Part shown: positions 9,969-21,284 of the stretch, piece after piece
How the letters are laid out: every line of letters begins with the position of its first letter
Position numbering within the stretch: position 1 is the stretch's first letter
Translations under genes and position numbers: made by a program
NCBI GenBank assembly: GCA_004335635.1
Contig: QAXH01001020.1
Coordinates: 8,045-30,415, forward strand
DNA length: 22,371 bases
Source: Chloromonas sp. AAM2
Lineage: Eukaryota; Chlorophyta; Chlorophyceae; Chlamydomonadales; Chlamydomonadaceae
Direction of reading: 5' to 3'
Notes under the pieces: model-generated
Databases searched by the model: none
Told to the model about the DNA's origin: nothing
The model's input: only the letters and a program-made list of their open reading frames with translations

Positions 9969-12900
9969 CTACAGGGAAGCAAGCCTTTCTTGGATCGCCT
10001 GCAACAGCTGCCAGGGCTGCATTGTAAATTTATTTACATCCAAGGGCCCTCCCACGTGCACATGCTCGTGTGAAGCATGTGCACCCCATGCGCATACCAG
10101 CAGTGTTATGCAAGTGACAACCCCGCCATGCCGCTCTCCGTGCACAGCCAGTGCATGCTCAAGCAGCACGGCCTGCAGCCCGTCAAGCATGTGCGGCGGT
10201 TGGCTTGCACGTGCACCTTGCGGTGCATGCCGGTGACCAGCCTGCATTGATACGCACTCGTCTCGCTCCCGCTGGCTCTTGCCCCAACTACCACCACCCT
10301 CCAAACACCCCGCCTCCAGCGCAACCACATCACCACCCTCATCCCAACCTCTTTCACCACCTGCCCACACGCCTCCCATCCCACGCCCTCGGCTTCCCAT
10401 CTCACCCCCATACATCCCATCACAGCTTGCCATCCCTGCACCGCATGCCCCACCACCTACGCCTTGCTTTCCCCATGCCCCCTGGCTGCATGCTTCAACC
10501 CCATGGTTCAAGTGAACTCTTGCATTGCGATCCCCATTGTCCATCCCAGTCACACCCAGACCAGTACTGCCGCCCGCAACACCATTTGCACCCATCCCGG
10601 CCTCCCACGCCTCTCTCCTGCACACTTCCCCCAGCCTAGCCAATAGGCCACCCCCATCCATCAGCCCTGCCTCAACCAAGCCCGCACATAGTGCACAAAC
10701 AACCGGTGCCAGTGCACGGGGGGGCTCGAGCAGCAATGGCAGCAGGGGGCAGGTGGGGCTGCCGATCATCTCTGAAAACTCCTCCAGCACCCAGCCCTCG
10801 CAAGCGGCGCCGACATTACCCTCATCACCCTGCAGCAACACATTGGCAGCCACAAGAGTCTATATAAGCCTGTTTGCACCGGGGTCCTGTCAAGGCGCCA
10901 CAGGACATGTAACGCCGTCCTTACCTACGGTCTACTCTGAGAAGAAAACAAGACGAGCGAGGCAAACCAAGCAGGCGCTCAACAGGCCACAGGAAGACAG
11001 ATAACAGAACAACTACAACTGACAACCAAGACACATGGGAACACAGTCTATCTCCCAGCCTATCCACCTGTCCCTGGGCGCCTCCTTGCATGTCATGCTC
11101 CTGTTCCAAAAGGGTTGAGCCGTGCAAGCTGGGTATAGCTGAGCAAACTAAACAACTGCTGGTCAGGTGTTGAGAAAACAGAGGACAGCGCACCAACCAA
11201 CCAGCACTCAGGCAGGGCTTGCTCGTCACGAATGCACCAGCTTTGATTGCCCTTGTGTCAGCGTTGTGAATTGTGGGGGCTAACCAGCAGATTTCGCTTC
11301 AGCGCGATTCACGCAGTCCATGCACCACAGCTACAGTCGTAGCATGAGCTTCCTTTCCCACATACCTGGCTGTCAGACGGCTGCCTCCGCTCGGGGTTTG
11401 CTTTGGCTGTGCTGGACCGGGGCAACACAAAGCTGATCAGCAGCATCAGGGCAGGCAGCAGCACGGCCACGGTGGCGGCTGGCTGTCCGGTGGCCAGAGG
11501 TGAGCAGTGCTGCCTGTGGGCCTCACACACGCTGATGAGCGTGTCGTGCAGAAGGGACGGGCCCCAGGCACATGTAGACAGGGTTAGGGGTGCGGGTAGA
11601 GGTGTGCTGTCGCCTATGTGAAGCTGTTGGTGGCTGAGGGCGTGCAGTGCTACAAGGCCTAGCTGACCAGCAGCCCTGCAGACAGTGTCAAGAACACCCC
11701 AACCAAGGGTAACTCCAATCGTATAGGTACAATACTTAAGCATGAAGACCTAGCACGTACAGTGTCATGTACAGGCATGGTGATTCAATTTGGCATGAAA
11801 ACCTTGTTTGAGCAGCAGTGAATGGCAGCAGTGAAAGATGCCTATGGCAGATGCTCCCCATGCTCATGATACATGATGCCCATGCTCATGATACATGATG
11901 CCCATGCTCATGATACATGATGCCCATGCTCATGATACATGATGCCCATGCTCATGATACATGATGCCCATGCTCATGATACATGATGCCCATGCTCATG
12001 ATACATGATGCCCATGCTCATGATACAAATGCATGCAACAATAGTGATCCATGGTATCCTTTTGATTACACAGACTTAGGGCAAGCTTTCCTCTTTGAGA
12101 GAAGCTTTAAAAAGCAAAGCCTATGGCTTCTAATAAGGCGTCAATGCTGAAGCGTCAATGAGGTCTTCTTGTGGGTCGAGTACCTGTGCAGCATTGACTG
12201 AAGAAATCTGTGTCCTCTTGCCTCGTACACACCTGGTATGAGCATCCAGATGAGCCGCTGCGTTCTGCATCACCATCCACAACTCATCAGCACGTGGCAG
12301 CACAAGCGACTGTGAGAGGACCAGGCTTCTCAGCCACAGCAGATGTAGTAGCCATGCTTGGCCAGGGGCTTTCGCAACCAGCGCTAGCTCCAGCAGCTGC
12401 TGCTGCTCCAAGCCGATGGAGCAGTCGCCACCCGGCCAGCTGGTGCCAGCTGCCAGCCCAGATGCACTGGCAGGTACTGGAGCAGAACTCTGTTGACACC
12501 CTGTGAGCAGCCTTGTGCACTCAAGCTGCAATGCCACCAGAAGCAGCTGCTGTTTGGCTTCTACCTCGATTACATGTTTTTGTGTTGCCTCGCTGAGGCC
12601 AGTCGCCTTCACCTCCTGCATGTGTATGAGTCAATGGGAGATGACTGGGTCAGAATGGTGGCCCACCTCGTCTCAGGCATGACCTGACAACGTCTGCTCA
12701 GTGCATGTGGGCCCCCCTGACGTAAATTCGATATATGGCCAGTGTGTGCACTTGTGACCAATCAGCCACTGTGACCATCCTGCACTCAGGACCAGTCAGC
12801 CATGGCACATTGGCCAAGAGTGGTCAATGACAACACTCAGACTGTGCGTGTACATGGCCACAGTCAATCACCTCACATATGATGGTGAGCAGGAAGCGTA

Positions 12901-15900
12901 CATAAGCCTCCCAGAAATGCAGTTGGGACGGCACATGGCCAGAAGCCACTATCACACAAAAAAACAAGGAGCAGAATCCTTGCATGTAGCATGTGACACC
13001 TGATCACTGTCAGGTTCTGGCTGATGCAATTGCATGTATATTGTACATGTACAATTGTCATGTATAAGTGTACATGCATGACGAGAGAATAATCGGTCTA
13101 CAGGTATTTTCAACCTAACAAACAAACCTGGGTTGCAGGGGCGGATGTGTCAGTTGAGCCGTCAGGTAAGTCCTGTAGCGGCAGTTCGTGCAGGTGCTGC
13201 AGCACGGAGTGCGCCGCTATGGCTATGGCTGCGCCATAGGTGTGTGTGTGTGCGGCCAGGTCATCCAGAGCCTCATCAGGGACCAGACCCGAGGCCTGCG
13301 GACGCATGCAAGCATGTGACACCAGTTGGAAATTGCAAGCACAACGTAACAGTACACTTGAAGGCAGTTTGTTGGAGGTTTTGTACATTACAGGTTCGCA
13401 TTCCTGTGAACGCCATGTGCACCTCCAGGGTGATGATGTTATGTCCATGCATTTCCCTGCTTGTGGAGGCAGGCCTCGGTGTGGGAACAGAAAGCCTCTG
13501 TAGCTGTGTTGAACATCGGCCTTGCCACTTCTATGCTTGTTAGCAGGTGAGCCTTCTTGATAATGCGAGTTGCCATGCTCTCCATTCCCCAAGGTTCTGC
13601 AGTGGGGCGCACCTGAAGCATCATCAGTAGTTGCTCCAACTCAAACAGGCCTGTCAGCAGGTGGCAGCCTGCTGCACTCTGCTGAAGCATCTCTCCAGGG
13701 GCACTTTTCACAATGACAGCTGTGCTCTGATGGCCGGCTGTCAGGTGGCCTGACCGTTGCATGTCTACATGGGCTTCATGACGTGCAGTGAGCGTATGAC
13801 CCACCACCACACCTGCCAACTCGCACCCAAAAGCCAGCACTGCAGCATGCACGTGCAGATCAGTGCTCACGTCTGCCGGCTGATGTTCATGCTGCTGCTG
13901 CTGGTGTTGCTGACTGAGTTGGTGCCCCTGGCCTTGGCTCGCATAGAAACCTGGGTGCTGGGAAGCTTCCATTGGTGCACCTGCGACCTGGGTTTCATGC
14001 AGACTCAGTTGCTGTTGCTGCAGGTCACATTCCTTGTGTGGTGCCAATTGCCGAGCTGCACAGCGGACCATCTTCAAACAAACACCCATAACTCCATGGA
14101 GTCTGACCGTGTCCACTTCACTGCCCGTTTCTGCGCCATTACTGGGGCCATGTCGCATCACGAGTTGGCCGTTGAGCACTGGACCCATGTGGGTTCGGAT
14201 GAGCAAGGCGTGGCGCATGGCTGCACGCTTGAGGATGGTGGGGACGCCTAGAGCAACCAGCTGAGGCAGCACCTGCATGCAGACACCATGAGCATGACGA
14301 TATAAGCGCTGTGAATAGCCATGCATCAACACGTGCCATCATAACCACATGGCGACCACAGATGCTGCAAAGCACAGGTACACAAGCCAGTCAGGGCTAG
14401 GGTAACGCTTCTTTGGCCTGTGACTCTGTTGCCTAGCTCATCGTGTTTTCTTGCTCAGGGTAGGTCAGGGCAGTGCCCATCCCGTTCCGTGTCCCATGAC
14501 GGCTTCCCTATTGTTAACAGATGTCTAGTATTGTGACAAATACCGTCATGCGTATGTTTGCACCTGTGGCCATTCGTCCACCATCATTTGCAGTATTGCA
14601 ATGATTCCCTGTACCATGCCTCCGCTGCTCTGCTGCTGTGGCTGCTGCCTGTTCCTCTGCTGCTGCAGCAATCTATCCGCAGGCCCTGCTCCTGTTGCAG
14701 CCACTGGCTCCTGGTGCTGCTCCAGCTGCTGCTGCCGCTCCAGCTGGTCCAGGAGCAGCTGCAGCAGCGGCTGCCTGGCTGCTGCCTGGGTGGCGATGAA
14801 ATGATGCACGCGGGTGCGAGTGGGGGCGCTGGCATGGGCGGCCTGGTCCAGCCAGGATGTCAATGCAGTGGAAATCACACTGCACATTGGACGCACGAGC
14901 GACACTGCTACCAGTGATGATGTTATGCAGCTGCTTGCAACAGCTGCAACTGATGGTTTGTACAACTTGACGGCCGCTGTGTGTTTTTACTTGGTGCATT
15001 TGGACACGGTCAAGTTTTCCTCTTGTTAACCTTGCGTTTACATCAGGGAAGCTGTCACAGGACACGCGCCGTGTGGGCACCTGCCCCAAGCAACAAAACA
15101 GAACGATCAGATGCTTGTGGATACTTTGTTTAGCCTTAGGGACCTGACAGTAATCATCCCTCAGATACAGCAGTGTCCACTGCTAGCTGGCATCACCTGC
15201 CATGTGGGATGACAGGTTCTGGCCAGCATCTCACCTGGGCATGTGCTGCACGTGCTGTAATGCCCAGTTGGCCAGGGGTGCACCCAACTCCATGACCTCA
15301 GGCTGCACCTGCACTGGCATATCACTCATTCTCACGTGTATATGACAGTCGAAGGACATAAAGGAATTCCTGAGCCCACTGCCACTTAGACTGCGCTTTG
15401 CCAGTACATTCATTACCACCAGCATTGTGTTTTACATGAAAATGAAAGCAGGTAGGCATCTGGTGCTGCTGCAGCTGACACAATCGCTTTCCTAACGCCG
15501 CTGCATTCCTCAGCCTATCTGCTTCCATTCTCATGTCTGATCATGATGACGTGCGCCAGTCTGCATTCCTGATGACACTCACCTTGGCATATCGCTCAAT
15601 CACCGTAGCTAGCTGCTCTGCCTGCCCTGCCTGCCCCAACCCCTGCTGCTGCTGAGCCATGCTCTCCACCAGCATGTAGATGCCCAAGCCCTCCCTCACC
15701 ACCCCTAGAAGCCCACGCTGATGGTTGCATGTTGCCTGACTGTATGCACGGCCTGTTGCATGGGCGTGTGCATGCACAGCCTCTGCCATGAGGCCGGAGC
15801 TGCATGCAGTTAGGACGTGCACGAGGCCGGCCATGAGCCATGCATGCTGGGCAGGCGAATTGCCTGCATAATGCATGGAGATATACAGCGTTTCACTTCA

Positions 15901-18900
15901 TTATCCATTTGATTTAATTGGTGGAAGAGATGTGCATTGCCGCTGACACGCATGTGTATACATAAGAGGCATACAATACACCCAGTGGCTGGGAAGGGAT
16001 ATAATCTCTCTGCGATTTCTACCTGCCACAACTGACGTGTGTAGGACCACCAAAGGTGACGCAGCATAGTCCCCAAGATGGCCAGGACCTGTGCAGCAAG
16101 GGGGAAAGAGTGAAGCGACAAAACACGTGTTATTGCACTGACCGACAGCGGTAGGAAAAAAAATGGATTGGAAATGTATTGTTACCGACGAACCCGTCCA
16201 AGAAAGACGTCCTCTGTTTTCTGTTGACAATCAAGGCAAGTGTAACAAAATATCACCACAGCCAGGTCACCTTGGACGGCCAGGTGCTGCAGGACCGCTT
16301 CCCAGGATGCCAAGGACGCCAGCTGCCTGGCCAGGTCCGCCACATCCTGGGGCTGGAGTTGGAGCAGCTGGAGCAGCTCCGGCCGCTGCGGCTGGCCCAG
16401 CAGCAGCAGTGGCGCGCCGCGCTGCAGCGTCAGCAGCAGCTGCCAGCAGACTGCGGCTGCCTCAGCTGATGCCTGGGGGGACAGCGACTCGGCCTGGTGG
16501 GCAAGCATCTCCATGCACGTCCTGCACAAGAGGATACACGATATAACAGAACCAACTACTACTCAATTGGATTGCAACCAGGTTCAATAACACGTTGCTG
16601 ATGTAACAGTAAACGCCAAAACGCCAAGATACATGGCATGATGGTGGGGCGTTGTGTGCTACGTCTACTACAGGTGTCATGCAAGAACGAGTACCTGAAG
16701 CAGTGATGGTATGCACGCCAACAGACATGGATTCACGCACAGCTACAACGGAGCAGTGCAATTCAGCATGGCATTAATCAAAAGATTACAATTGATGCAG
16801 TGTGCGTGTGTGTGTGCTTGGTGCATGTAGTGCAAGTTCTCTATGCCAGCAGCAAGTCATCCAGTGCTCATCTTTCCATTTACCTCTACGCAATTACTGT
16901 CCAGGCAGGTTCAGCACACACTCACGTGGTCCACCTGCTGCCTAGCATGCCTGCCGCCACCTTCCTGCCAGCTGCCACCACCTCCTCAGTATCAGGGCCC
17001 TCTATGCTGCTGCATGCGCTGGCTTGCAGCACGTCTGCCAGAGCCTGCATGCCCGACAGGACTGCCACGGCCGGCATGGTACCATCGAATATGCATCTGA
17101 ACAGGGCAGAAAAGCATGGCCTGGAAATACATGGACCTCTTATGGACTTCACATGGACCTCACATGGACTTCACATGCACCCCGCATGGACCTCACATGC
17201 ACTCACATGGACCTCACATGGACTTCACATGAACTCCGCATGGACCTCACACAGACCTCACATGCACATCACATGGACTTCACATGCACCCCGCATGGAC
17301 CTTACATGCACTCACATGGACCTCACATGGACTTCACATGAACTCCGCATGGACCTCACATGCACTCACATGGACCTCACATGGACTTCACATGCACCCC
17401 GCATGGACCTCACATGCACTCACATGGACCTCACATGGACTTCACATGAACTCCGCATGGACCTCACACAGACCTCACATGCACATCACATGGGCCTCCA
17501 GGATGGGATCACTGCATGTTCATGATCAGTGCCATACCTGTTGATGACGGGCAGCAGGAAGCGCTCGGCCAGCTCCAGTACACCCAGCAGCATGGCGGTG
17601 CTAGCAGGTGCCATGCACGTCAGCCACGTGTGCATGAGGCTGCACACTGCATGGAGGTACTCGGAGAGGCACTCGGTCACAATGGAGGCAAGCCCTTGTG
17701 CGGCCCTGTCCAGCACAACGTTAACAGGTACAGGCTTGTAGTTATAGGCTTACAGGCTACAGACATATGTCAAAAGATTAACAGGTACGTTAAGACAGGT
17801 ACACCCATCCCATTCCGTGTCCTCTGACGGCTTCCCTGGTGTGAATACATACACATACACATACATATACACATATATATATATACACAGACAGGGTCAC
17901 AACAGAGCGTGGTACCAGGTGAACTGCAATTGTGACAATAGTGATGCTATAGTGACACAATGGCAGTGTAGCGCCATAGCAGAGAGCTGAAACAAAATGC
18001 ATGAAACAAGGTGGGTCTGGGGCCCAAACCATGTGGAGGAAGCAAGGACACCACGCGCTCAACTTTTCAAATGCCTACAACTGGTATGGCACAGCACATG
18101 TTCACCCATATTACACCGTGCAGCACTATGTCACACATGTCACACATCTCACACCACACACATGTCACAGCACGTGCCCACCTGACCACCAGCTCCAAGA
18201 TCAGTTTCTGTCCCCTCCCAGAGTGATTGGAGTGACGCACTGCACCATGCTGCTGCGAGGCTGTCTGTGGCGCTGCAGTTGGCAGTGGAGGGGCCCATGT
18301 GCGCACTGCACACTCGGCAATGTGGCATGCGGCCACTGCACAGGCACAGGCCTCGGCAGGGAGGCGCACTGGGCTGGCTCCTGGCTCCAGGGCACCAGGA
18401 AACACCTGAGACACCTACAAAGGCCGGGCAGGTAAAACCAGGAGCTTGTGAATCTTCACAATTATTCACACCTGAGCAAAATCGCGTAAGAACGACGACA
18501 GTGGGGTTATGGTGCAGGTGCCACAGGAGCTTGTGGCTGCCAGATGGCTGTACCTGCGGCTTCTGAAGTAGGTATGGCAAAGGCTGTGTGCAGCAAGTTT
18601 GGGCTCAGTGCAATTGGCCTTCTGCGACCTTCGTACAAACAAGCACTACTAGCCATTGATGAGCACAAGGTGAACTGGGTAAGATGTTCCTTGCTCCAAT
18701 GGCTGGCCTGGTTCGCCTGTTTGCTTCAGTTTAGACTTTTAGAACAGACTCTGTGTTTACCAAGGTGGGGCTTCTACAACCATCAAAATCAGCAGCATCA
18801 ACAGCAGGACTGCTGCAGATGCAATAGCCACAAGCACACACAAGGTCTCAAAGGCCACAAGATGTTATCAGAAGTTGCTCAAATGCTACCCTGACTCAAC

Positions 18901-21138
18901 GGCCAATGCGAAGTGAATCCCGACCTCATGCGCACCAGTCTCAGGCAGCGCCGCATGTCGGCATGTGCCATGCGCGCAGCGGGGTTCAGATGCGGGTCGG
19001 CCGCCATGCTGAGCAGCGCCAGGCTGTCAGCCAGCAGTGGCATGTTGTTGGAGCCAGCCGCTCCCTCAGCTAGCTGGAGGAGACTGTCCAGGCCGTGGGA
19101 CAGGTGGCTGCAGAACAGATCAGCTGCAGGGCAAAACATGCACAAAACATTGTATGCATGGTCAGTAGGTGCTTAGTAGGAACACTTCAGGAATGGGGGG
19201 CATGCGACCCTTTTTTTCATATCACTCTGTGATGTGACCTGGCATGCTGAAAAGGATACGGGTACACAAGGCAGGTGTAGTTCTAGCAACAGGGAAGACA
19301 TCAGCGGTGCAAGGCCGCACCAGGGGTGCAAGCACGTGACAGAATATAATCATTACAGCCTGGGAAGGTCAGGACGGTGCCCACCCCATGCCATGTCCTG
19401 GGACGGTGTTCGCATAAACAGATTCCCTACCTGCCACCACGTTGTTCAGGTAATAAAAGCTGCCTGCCGATCACTGTGCTGAGCATGACTCTGATAGTGT
19501 TGCGCCCGTGCAGCTGCCCATATACTCCCCGAACATCTTGTGCTGCACCCTACTCCCAGACACCCTACCTTCAGCCGCCAAACACCTGAGAGCCATCACC
19601 AGCTGTGCCTGAAGCGTCTCCACATCCAACGCAAGCACATCAGAGGCGTTGGGCCTGCTTACAGCGCTGGCAACAGTGCGCCTCTTGCCCAGGACAGAGG
19701 GCAGAGCAGAGGCCTGGTGCCCGCCTGCTGCTTGGCTGCTGGCGGCCAGACGGGAGCCAGCAGTGCAGGTCATGCGGATGCACTCGCACAAGCACTCGAC
19801 CTGTATAGGAAGGAAGAAGACTGTTGCCTGGCATGTAGATGGCAGGTTACACAGCTGCAGAGAGGTTGAGACTGGGATCAGTAACTGTAGCGAACATCGG
19901 CGGCCTGGGGTTGATGTTGGCCTGTACAACAGCGTGAAACGCTAGCCAGCATTAAGAACAACACACGTCTCTATTGATTTTGTTCGGTTGCAGGCGATTA
20001 TTATTCTGGTCAGGAATGCACACAGAACAGTGCAATGGTGTGGGACGTGCAGCTTACCAAGTCGTATTGCATGAAGCATCTCAAATGCTGAGGTGAGGTC
20101 ACCCGGCACAATGTGCAAAGCAATTGCGCCGCCTGAAGTTGGAGGTGCGGACTGGATGATCCCAGCAGGCATGGCTTGATGCCAGCAATGATTGTGCTCG
20201 GCACTTGGGCGGCTGTGTCCTGCGCAAGTTTGCCGGGTTGTGACGAGCCGCTAGCTGCGACGTCCACGCAGCCGGCCGAAACAAGCACCTGCAGCAGCTC
20301 CAGGCAGGTGCTACGCATGGCATCGCGTGATGCGCTGGCGTAGCTCGTCTGGGTTGTTGTGGTGGCGGAGGCCAGTAGCAACGCAATTTCGGTGAGGCAA
20401 GGCTGGCCAACGTTTGCCACCAGGGCGCCAGCATCCGGGTGCGTGAACAAGGCGGTCAACAGTCGTAGAGGAGCCTGCCTTAAGTCGTCCTGGTTATCGG
20501 TCATTGATGAGCTGTGGCGCAACGCTCCAATGAAGAGGTGTAGGAGGCCTGGATCGGATAGAAGCATGTGACCGGCCACCGCCGCAGCTGCCGTGCTGCT
20601 CTCCAAGATGGCAGACAGCAGCTGCATCGGGCGTCCGGGCGCAACGATGCTACCCAAATCAGGAGCATCCAATTGACATGCTTGCAGTAGGACTTCGGTG
20701 AACGCTCCGCCCAGCGTCTCAGCGCAACCCGCCAAACCGAGTGCGAGGCTGTGGAGACCTTCGGCCACGCCTCCGTCCGTAGCGCCGATGTACAAGCCCA
20801 CAATATTGGGAATACAGAATGAAGCATGATTGCTGATGCTCTGAAGAAGACTTGGGGCGACGTTCTCATCATCGAGAATTCCAAGGATACGCCTGCACAG
20901 CATGGCGCGAGATACGCAAGCTCCGACGATTGATCGCACGGGCCCTAAGCAGTTCAGCAAGTACTGTTCTAGCCCACACTCACGTCAAGGCGTAAGCTTT
21001 GCATGTGTTGAGGGCGCTTGCGTCCGACAGGGTCGAAATCAGGCAGGCAATGCAGCATGCCCCACCATCCGCTGTGCTGCATACCACAGCGTCTGTATGG
21101 CCGTGTTCATGATGTAGAATGGGATCAAATAGAGCCAT
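9969..21138 (-). CDS. Large helical-repeat protein resembling PRD1/MEI1 (meiotic double-strand-break formation)
   Basis: Seventeen-exon model, 5' to 3': 21138-20984, 20892-20058, 19800-19569, 19123-18936, 18405-18182, 17705-17538, 17096-16935, 16521-16271, 16088-16023, 15863-15583, 15308-15235, 14879-14564, 14272-13613, 13295-13128, 12615-12233, 11675-11366, 10859-9969. Phases agree at every junction and the total is 1,788 codons. The product is Leu/Ala-rich and helical throughout, like HEAT/ARM proteins. The first ~110 residues look like land-plant PRD1: a His/Cys motif (HGHTDAVVC, then GGACCIAC at 25-32), then YAL(T/H) and a helix pair ending in a D-rich loop. Further on, MQYDLVECLCECIRM fits the PRD1 segment before its next helical repeat. 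PRD1 is needed with SPO11 partners for meiotic break formation. The match is from memory, not computed. Exons 7 and 12-15 have Gln/Ala-rich stretches. Less certain points: the acceptors of exons 11, 12 and 17, the donor of exon 4, and a Gly-rich stretch in exon 17 that may be an intron. Gene existence is near certain; the PRD1 identity is probable. Confidence 0.72.
10265..10620. other. C/A-rich (plus) / G-rich (minus) strand-asymmetric tract in the last PRD1-like exon
   Basis: Read in frame on the minus strand this is a Gly/Met/Ala/Trp-rich low-complexity stretch with no stop. It could equally be an unrecognised phase-0 intron from a donor GAA|GTGTGC near 10610 to the acceptor ATCAATGCAG near 10250, since both ends are in phase 0. 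Helical sequence resumes after it (HMLDGLQAVLLEHALAVH). Confidence 0.45.
11859..12026. repeat. 22-bp perfect minisatellite in PRD1-like intron 15
   Basis: The unit is CATGCTCATGATACATGATG plus CC (22 bp). Seven full copies (11859-12012) and 14 nt of an eighth are identical. The array lies in the intron between exons 15 and 16 (11676-12232). The lack of divergence suggests recent expansion. Confidence 0.95.
13032..13077. repeat. Nested inverted repeat around a 16-bp palindrome (PRD1-like intron 14)
   Basis: The perfect palindrome ATTGTACATGTACAAT is at 13040-13055. It is flanked by the inverted pair GCATGTA (13032-13038) and TACATGC (13071-13077). It lies in the intron between exons 14 and 15 and could form a cruciform or an RNA hairpin. 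No coding role. Confidence 0.7.
14464..14509. repeat. Dispersed intronic element, copy A (PRD1-like intron 12)
   Basis: The plus strand core is CCCATCCCGTTCCGTGTCCC followed by ATGACGGCTTCCCT, preceded by GTCAGGGCAGTG. It closely matches copy B in intron 5 and more loosely copy C in intron 3. No open reading frame or known mobile-element end was recognised. Confidence 0.75.
17140..17495. repeat. 11-bp minisatellite with a ~109-bp higher-order period (PRD1-like intron 6)
   Basis: The basic unit is CATGGACCTCA and variants (CATGGACTTCA, CATGCACCCCG, CATGAACTCCG, CATGCACATCA, and a 10-bp CATGCACTCA). About ten units form a higher-order repeat: the variant GAACTCCG recurs at 17231, 17340 and 17448, i.e. 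periods of 109 and 108 bp. The array fills most of the intron between exons 6 and 7 (17097-17537). The long plus-strand ORFs across it are repeat artefacts. Confidence 0.95.
17793..17837. repeat. Dispersed intronic element, copy B (PRD1-like intron 5)
   Basis: The core CCCATCCCATTCCGTGTCCT followed by CTGACGGCTTCCCT differs from copy A at only a few positions over 34 bp. Beyond the core the flanks diverge from copy A. Confidence 0.75.
17842..17888. repeat. ACATAC/AT microsatellite in PRD1-like intron 5
   Basis: An alternating purine-pyrimidine run of ACATAC, ACATAT and TATATATATA, close to the exon-side flank of dispersed element copy B. Confidence 0.85.
19368..19428. repeat. Dispersed intronic element, copy C (PRD1-like intron 3), diverged
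   Basis: Shares GTCAGGaCgGTGCCCAcCCC, CCaTGTCC, GACGG and a terminal TTCCCT with copy A. It is about 15 bp longer owing to an insertion before the last block. Confidence 0.55.
20984..21138 (-). other. First exon of the PRD1-like gene with N-terminal His/Cys motif
   Basis: Encodes residues 1-52. The ATG at 21138 gives MALFDPILHHEHGHTD, then Cys at 20, 28, 29, 32 and 46. The exon ends at TTGAC|GTGAGT (phase 2) and joins the acceptor at 20893 (CTGTGCAG) through a 91-nt intron, restoring one frame. The spacing of GH and GG-A-C-x-x-C is what I recall at the start of plant PRD1, and may bind zinc. An upstream non-coding or coding exon cannot be excluded. Confidence 0.65.
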
Positions 21139-21284
21139 GGAGTGTTGCAGACATAGCAAAAGCTGGCATGCAGTGAACAAGTGCAGTCTACCAGCAGATC
21201 TATTTCACGTTTCTGCGAGGGATTCAAATTCCTTTCCGGAGGCTGCTCAGCCACAGACGCTACCAAACTGTGCAGGTCCCGAAA
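21139..21284. promoter_or_regulatory. Short head-to-head promoter region between the PRD1-like and TMEM186-like genes
   Basis: Only 146 bp separate the two start codons on opposite strands, and the stretch must also hold both 5' UTRs unless either gene has an upstream exon. No TATA box is seen. The arrangement suggests a bidirectional promoter. Confidence 0.45.

Noticed and set aside
13385..13412. Possible tRNA T-arm (ACAGGTTCGCATTCCTGT)
   Set aside because: The loop is 8 nt and no acceptor, D or anticodon arms can be found around it.
16023..16088. Reading exon 9 as VLAILGTMLRHLWWSYTRQLW
   Set aside because: That frame enters and leaves in phase 0, but both neighbouring exons require phase 1. 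The other frame (PGHLGDYAASPLVVLHTS) fits both junctions.
16800..17525. 241-codon plus-strand ORF with repeated TSHGLHM-type peptides
   Set aside because: It reads the 11-bp minisatellite: 11 is not a multiple of 3, so all frames give repetitive peptides. The array is in an intron of the minus-strand gene.
20964..20983. 20-nt intron between the Cys-rich exon and LLNCLG in the PRD1-like gene
   Set aside because: Too short to be spliced. The acceptor at 20893 gives a 91-nt intron, correct phase and a better family match.
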